The notes under the pieces: generated by a model
The model's database searches: none
Told to the model about the DNA's origin: nothing
The model's input: only the letters and a program-made list of their open reading frames with translations
Shown: piece after piece, positions 5,625-8,756 of the stretch
How the letters are laid out: each line of letters starts with the position of its first letter
Position numbering within the stretch: position 1 is the stretch's first letter
NCBI GenBank assembly: GCA_040901495.1
Contig: JBBDYO010000010.1
Coordinates: 1 to 8,756 of the forward strand
Source: VRUE01 sp040901495
GTDB lineage: Bacteria > Actinomycetota > Thermoleophilia > Solirubrobacterales > 70-9
Length of the DNA stretch: 8,756 nucleotides
Reading direction: 5' to 3'
Position numbers and translations under genes: made by a program

Positions 5625-6467
5625 ATGACCCAGTCAAGCGAACGCCGCGAGATCGAGCTCCCCGCCGGCCGGATCCGCTACCGGGAGGCGGGCGAGGGCA
5701 AGCCCGTCGTCTTCGTCCATGGTTATCTCGTCGACGGACGGCTCTGGGATGGGGTGGTCGACCGCCTCTCCGACCGCTGCCGCTGCATCGCCCCCGACTG
5801 GCCGATCGGAGCCCAGCAGGTGGCGATGAACCCAGATGCGGACCTCACGCCGTACGGGATTGCAGCGACGATCGCGAGCTTTCTCGAGGCGCTTGACCTC
5901 ACCGACGTGACGATCGTCGGCAACGACTCCGGTGGGGCGATGTCGCAGGTCCTCGCCACCCGCCATCCGGAGCGGCTCGGCCGCCTCGTCCTAACCAACT
6001 GCGACACCCACGAGAACTTCCCGCCGGGGATTTTCAAGACGATGCCCCCGCTCGCCAAGCTTCCGGGCGGGATGTCGCTCCTCGCCGCCCCGTTCCGGAT
6101 CGGCGCCGTCGCTCGCGCCGCCTTCAAGCCGTTCACCAAAGAGCCACTGCCGCCCGAGCTGATCGCGTCCTGGATGGAGCCCGGCCTGCACGACGCCGAC
6201 GTCAAACGCGACGTCAAAAAGGTGACCACGGGAATGAACAAGCGCTACACGCTGGAGGCGGCGGAGAAGCTTCGCGACTCCGACCTACCCCTTCTGCTCA
6301 CCTGGGCCCCCGGTGACCGCCTCTTCCCGATCAAGTACGCGGAACGGCTCGCCTCGGAAGTTCCCAACGCCCGGGTCGTCCAAATTCCCGACTCGAGGAC
6401 CTTCGTCCCGATCGACCAGCCACAGAGACTCGCCGACGAGATCGCCGGCTTCGTAGGGCCCGCGTAG
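5625..6467 (+). CDS. Alpha/beta-hydrolase fold protein with Asp nucleophile and no C-terminal His
   Basis: A 280-residue cytoplasmic alpha/beta-hydrolase without a signal peptide. Landmarks are the oxyanion-hole HG (32-33) in VFVHGYLVDGRLWD, the nucleophile elbow GNDSG (99-103) with Asp101, as in haloalkane dehalogenases and epoxide hydrolases rather than Ser hydrolases, and a possible acid residue Asp231 in WAPGDRLFP (227-235). Where most relatives have the catalytic His (GHF..eDqP), this protein reads SRTFVPIDQP (257-266), with Thr259. No His occurs after His189. It may use different chemistry, bind without hydrolysing, or be inactive; the substrate is unknown. The residue after the nucleophile is Ser, not the Trp of classical haloalkane dehalogenases. 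Regulation by the divergent TetR gene suggests induction by a small molecule. It ends in TAG, which touches a large hairpin. Confidence 0.85.
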   Translation: MTQSSERREIELPAGRIRYREAGEGKPVVFVHGYLVDGRLWDGVVDRLSDRCRCIAPDWPIGAQQVAMNPDADLTPYGIAATIASFLEALDLTDVTIVGNDSGGAMSQVLATRHPERLGRLVLTNCDTHENFPPGIFKTMPPLAKLPGGMSLLAAPFRIGAVARAAFKPFTKEPLPPELIASWMEPGLHDADVKRDVKKVTTGMNKRYTLEAAEKLRDSDLPLLLTWAPGDRLFPIKYAERLASEVPNARVVQIPDSRTFVPIDQPQRLADEIAGFVGPA

Positions 6468-6522
6468 CCGCGGCTGGGCGCTTTACTCTCGATATGCGAG
6501 AGGAAAACGCCCAGCTAGCGGC
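6467..6522 (+). terminator. Large hairpin directly after the hydrolase stop codon
   Basis: The stem consists of GCCGC (6467-6471) with GCGGC (6518-6522), GCTGGGCG (6473-6480) with CGCCCAGC (6508-6515), TTT (6482-6484) with AAA (6504-6506), and CTCTCG (6486-6491) with CGAGAG (6497-6502). Single mismatches separate the segments and the loop is ATATG. It starts at the last base of the stop codon, as expected for a transcription terminator, but no T-run follows, so it would be the U-less kind common in high-GC Gram-positives. A dispersed palindromic repeat is the alternative. Confidence 0.55.
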
Positions 6523-6651
6523 GAGCGAGCGTGCGTGCGTGCCGGAAACCGAACACCGGTTCGTATTTCGCGCAAAGTGCAGGTTTTTCGTCTGACGGAG
6601 CGGACATGCTCTTTTGGCAGAGCGTCCCCCACCCAGCAAGGACGGAGAGCC
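6523..6651. other. Intergenic stretch with short repeats and small hairpins
   Basis: No convincing gene was found here. It contains GTGC three times in tandem (6531-6542) after GCGAGCGAGC, a small hairpin AACCG/CGGTT (6547-6551 with 6557-6561), and a second hairpin (6602-6627). If the small ORF that follows is not real, the gene-free stretch extends from 6468 to 6862. No good promoter is visible on either strand. Confidence 0.5.
6602..6627 (+). other. Small hairpin upstream of the 67-codon ORF
   Basis: GGAC (6602-6605) pairs with GTCC (6624-6627) and GCTCT (6608-6612) with AGAGC (6619-6623), with a bulged AT and the loop TTTGGC. It ends 16 bases before the GGAG of the following ORF, so it could be a leader structure. 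It may also be chance in GC-rich DNA. Confidence 0.35.
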
Positions 6652-6855
6652 ATGCCCGAGGAGATCTTCGATCAGGAGCGACCGCGGAGCGCGATGGCCA
6701 GGCGCCTCGATGAAGCTTTTGCCGGCTGCGACGAGTGGACCCTCGCCCCACCTTCACCGAGGCGCAGCGAGATCGAGGTTGCCCCTTGGCTGTCCAGCAC
6801 CACGGGAAGAGGCGACCGGCCTCCGACCGACGAGCGCCTGCCCCGCGCCGCGTAG
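6652..6855 (+). CDS. Small hypothetical protein (67 aa), doubtful
   Basis: The ATG is preceded by GGAG (6644-6647) with four bases between, and 53 of 67 codons (about 79%) end in G or C, which is compatible with real coding in this genome. The product is hydrophilic and rich in Arg, Glu and Pro (MPEEIFDQERPRSAMARRLD at the start), with one Cys (26), two Trp, no membrane segment and no motif I recognise. The Pro/Arg-rich C-terminal half is probably disordered. It ends seven bases before the end of the convergent ETF-QO gene. A longer frame from GTG at 6535 has no ribosome-binding site and looks non-coding in its first 39 codons. Conservation in relatives would decide; by sequence alone this is about an even call. 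Confidence 0.45.
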   Translation: MPEEIFDQERPRSAMARRLDEAFAGCDEWTLAPPSPRRSEIEVAPWLSSTTGRGDRPPTDERLPRAA

Positions 6856-6862
6856 GTAGCGC

Positions 6863-8572
6863 TCAGGTCTCCTGGTAGAGGGGGCCGTCGCCACCCTCGG
6901 GGAGGGTGAGGCGACCGCCCTTGGCGGTGATCGCACCGCACTGCACGCAGTTGGAGGCGGTGACGTGGACGTCGACCTCGGCTGCGCCGTTCTCGAGTTG
7001 CTCCTCGGGGATTTCATAGACCTGGGCCGGACACATCGAGACCCAGGTCTGGGCGAGCTCGCGCGGCACCTTGGTCTGGATCCGAACGTGGTTGGGAGCG
7101 TCGTCGCGGGTCGCGTTGCCCGAGAGGAAAACCGAGTCGAGCTTGTTGAAGGTCACCTCGTTGTCGGGCTTTGGGTACCTCTCCGAGGCGTTGCCGATGA
7201 AGACGGCCGGCTCGGCGTTGTGCTCGACCTTCATGTGACCGGGCGGGAAGTTGCCTTTGGTGGCGACCAGCGCGTTGGCGATGATGCCGCCTTTGATCAG
7301 CCCCTTGGTCAGCGGCTGCTTCATGTTGCGCGACTTGTAGAGGTCCTTCTCGATCACCGAGTCGCGGATCTTCGCGTCGTAGGAGGCGAAGTTGACCGAG
7401 TCGATGTCGGCCTTGAGCGACTCGACGATCGCTTCCGCCGCGTACATCCCGGCGTGCATCGCGTAGTGGACGCCGGCGAGCTCGGCGATGTTGACCATCC
7501 CGGCGGCGTCGCCGGCGACCAGCATCCCGGGCACCGAGAAGCGCTTTGGCAGCGCCCAGTAGCCGCCCGAGGGGATCGTCTTCGCCCCCCAGCCGACCCG
7601 CTTGCCGCCCTCGATGATCTTGGCGATGAACGGGTGCTGCTTGAAGCGCTGCAGCTCGTCGTGGACGCTGAAGGTGGCGTCGGTCGTGTCGAGGCCGACG
7701 ACGAGGCCGAAGCAGACCTTGTCCTCACCCATCGGGTAGATGAAGCTGCCGCCGGCCTCCTTGTATTTGCCGCCCCAGCGAAGCGGCCAGCCGAGCGTGT
7801 GGATCACCCGGTCGAGCGGCTTCGGCACCTCCCAGATCTCCTTGACCCCGAGCTCCCATGCCTGCGGGTCGCTGCCCTCGCGCATCCCGAAGTAGTCGTA
7901 GGCGGCGTAGGTGAGGTGGCCGATCGTTCCCTCGGCGAGCACCGTCGCCTTCGCCACCACGTCGGAGCCGGGCTCGAAGTTGCCGAGCTCCTCGCCGTCC
8001 TTGCCGCGCCCGCGGTCACCCGAGCGCACGCCCCTGACGATCCGGTCCTCGATCAGGAGCTTGGTCGCGGCCGTCTCGGAGAGGATGTAGACACCGGCCT
8101 CTTCAGCTTTCTCGGCCAGGAAGCGGCCCAATTTCGAGACCGAGAGGGTGTAGGTGCCCTCTTTGCGGAAGTTGGGCGGCGGCGGCTTCAGCGGGAAAGC
8201 TTTCTTCGAGGTGAGGAAGTAGGTCGCGTCCTTGGTGACCTCCTGGTAGACCGGCGGCCACTCGCCCGGGTCCAAGTCAGGAAAGAGCCGGGTCATCGCC
8301 GAGGGGTCGACGTTGGCGCCGGAAAGCAGGTGGGCACCGGGAACTTTGCCCTTCTCGATCACCGCGACCGGGACTTCGCCGAGCTTCTCGGTGAGCTCGG
8401 GCTCGTCCTCGAGCAGCTGCATCAGTTTGTTGGCGCAAGCGAGACCGGCGGGACCGCCGCCGACGATCGCGATTCCGACCTCGATCCGATCGTCCACCGG
8501 ATCGGTTGGGGGACCGATCACCTCGGCGCTGTCGAACGGGGGCGGGAAATCGATCGGTCTAACGTCCGGCAT
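6863..8572 (-). CDS. Electron transfer flavoprotein:quinone oxidoreductase (ETF-QO)
   Basis: ETF-QO passes electrons from reduced ETF to the membrane quinone pool, linking fatty-acid and amino-acid dehydrogenases to respiration. The 569 residues are full length. They include the FAD-binding VGGGPAG (37-43), EKGKVPGAHLLSGA (73-86), the family's GWPLRWGGKYKEAGGSFIYP (261-280), EGGKRVGWGAKTIPSGGY (321-338), the second FAD motif LVAGDAAGMVN (351-361), and a C-terminal ferredoxin-like domain ending PEGGDGPLYQ. Cluster ligands C514, C542 and C545 are present, but the fourth cysteine of the usual CxxCxxC is Ile548 (CVQCGAI), so the [4Fe-4S] site is atypical. Attachment would be monotopic. The start is ATG with AGGAG six bases upstream (8583-8579). 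It lies 59 bp downstream of etfA in the same direction and is probably co-transcribed with it. The mitochondrial homologue is ETFDH; FixC is a shorter relative without the fused ferredoxin domain. Confidence 0.95.
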   Translation of the reverse strand: MPDVRPIDFPPPFDSAEVIGPPTDPVDDRIEVGIAIVGGGPAGLACANKLMQLLEDEPELTEKLGEVPVAVIEKGKVPGAHLLSGANVDPSAMTRLFPDLDPGEWPPVYQEVTKDATYFLTSKKAFPLKPPPPNFRKEGTYTLSVSKLGRFLAEKAEEAGVYILSETAATKLLIEDRIVRGVRSGDRGRGKDGEELGNFEPGSDVVAKATVLAEGTIGHLTYAAYDYFGMREGSDPQAWELGVKEIWEVPKPLDRVIHTLGWPLRWGGKYKEAGGSFIYPMGEDKVCFGLVVGLDTTDATFSVHDELQRFKQHPFIAKIIEGGKRVGWGAKTIPSGGYWALPKRFSVPGMLVAGDAAGMVNIAELAGVHYAMHAGMYAAEAIVESLKADIDSVNFASYDAKIRDSVIEKDLYKSRNMKQPLTKGLIKGGIIANALVATKGNFPPGHMKVEHNAEPAVFIGNASERYPKPDNEVTFNKLDSVFLSGNATRDDAPNHVRIQTKVPRELAQTWVSMCPAQVYEIPEEQLENGAAEVDVHVTASNCVQCGAITAKGGRLTLPEGGDGPLYQET

Positions 8573-8604
8573 CTTCTGCTCCTATCGGTCGGGTGGACGA
8601 GCGG

Positions 8605-8624
8605 CGGGGGGCCGAAGCCCCCCG
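8605..8624 (-). terminator. Very stable UUCG hairpin between etfA and the ETF-QO gene
   Basis: On the minus strand CGGGGGGC-TTCG-GCCCCCCG forms a perfect 8-bp, all-G/C stem closed by a C(UUCG)G tetraloop, one of the most stable RNA hairpins known. It lies 7 bases after the etfA stop and 32 bases before the ETF-QO start. No T-run follows, so partial termination, or protection of the etfA mRNA 3' end giving more EtfA than ETF-QO, are both plausible. Confidence 0.7.
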
Positions 8625-8631
8625 TTTCGCG

Positions 8632-8756
8632 TCAGCCGCCCTTCTTCGCCTTGATCGCCTCGGTCAGCTTCGGGACGATCTTGTGGAGGTCACCGACCAC
8701 ACCGAGGTCGGAGAACTCGAAGATCGGCGCGTTCTGGTCCTTGTTGATCGCGAGGA
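8632..8756 (-). CDS. etfA: Electron transfer flavoprotein alpha subunit, C-terminal end (partial)
   Basis: Only the last 40 codons are in the window; the gene continues past the right edge. The translation contains AINKDQNAPIFEFSDLGVVG, then DLHKIVPKLTEAIKAKKGG. The INKD...API...D.GVVGD...VP.L block is the conserved end of EtfA, part of the domain that holds FAD in the alpha/beta heterodimer. ETF collects electrons from several acyl-CoA and related dehydrogenases and delivers them to ETF-QO, encoded next. The stop is TGA at 8634-8632. The beta-subunit gene is not visible but would be expected further upstream. Confidence 0.93.
   Translation of the reverse strand, partial: LAINKDQNAPIFEFSDLGVVGDLHKIVPKLTEAIKAKKGG

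Noticed and set aside
6541..6627. Possible tRNA or riboswitch because of GGTTCG and nearby hairpins
   Set aside because: No acceptor stem, anticodon arm or known riboswitch core can be built around it.
6535..6651. 39-codon GTG-started N-terminal extension of the small ORF
   Set aside because: It has no ribosome-binding site, its base composition is unlike the coding DNA, and a better start with GGAG lies at 6652.
6331..6757. Overlapping minus-strand frames (102 and 80 codons) around the post-hydrolase hairpin
   Set aside because: They cross the hairpin, lack ribosome-binding sites and look like Arg/Ser-rich shadows.
1..8756. CRISPR array, insertion sequence or prophage
   Set aside because: No regularly spaced repeats, transposase, integrase or phage-like proteins are visible.

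Overview
The window is GC-rich bacterial DNA with densely packed genes and several GTG starts. The order rpmE - DUF1385 (YqhQ-like) - prfA - prmC is the usual one in Gram-positive lineages. Together with the many 'AKGG/GDGP'-type motifs and the unusual three-cysteine ETF-QO, this suggests a deep-branching actinobacterium, possibly class Thermoleophilia (Solirubrobacterales type). That placement is inferred from gene order and protein style; there is no rRNA or other direct taxonomic marker here.

Left block (1-3358, minus strand): a translation operon read right to left. It encodes ribosomal protein L31 (rpmE), a DUF1385 membrane protein, release factor 1 (prfA), and the methyltransferase PrmC, which modifies the GGQ glutamine of release factors. 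Two junctions share the layout TAG-GCG/GCC-GTG, a UAG stop followed in the same frame three bases later by a GTG start. A 182-bp gap between the DUF1385 gene and prfA holds a long inverted repeat. An ORF may begin at an ATGA overlap with the prmC stop and run off the left edge.

Middle block (3372-6467): a plus-strand gene for a polytopic membrane diguanylate cyclase (GGDEF) starts only a few bases from rpmE, facing away from it. Its 3' end overlaps by 14 bp the 3' end of a minus-strand TetR regulator gene. The TetR gene is divergent from an alpha/beta-hydrolase gene. The 65-bp gap between them contains a perfect 15-bp palindrome that fills the 17-bp spacer between a perfect TTGACA box and a TAnnnT box, so TetR probably represses the hydrolase and itself. 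The hydrolase has an Asp at the nucleophile elbow but no histidine anywhere in its last 91 residues.

Right block (6468-8756): a hairpin follows the hydrolase stop, then a poorly supported small ORF. Then comes a minus-strand electron-transfer operon: the C-terminus of EtfA (cut by the window edge), a 59-bp gap with an extremely stable C(UUCG)G hairpin, and a full-length ETF:quinone oxidoreductase. These carry electrons from acyl-CoA and related dehydrogenases via ETF to the membrane quinone pool. The ETF-QO has three of the four cysteines expected for its [4Fe-4S] cluster.

No tRNA, rRNA, CRISPR array, insertion sequence or phage gene was recognised. Nothing here is clearly a new multi-gene system. 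The best leads are the atypical hydrolase with its operator, the three-cysteine ETF-QO, the structured gap before prfA, and the UAG-coupled junctions in the release-factor operon.
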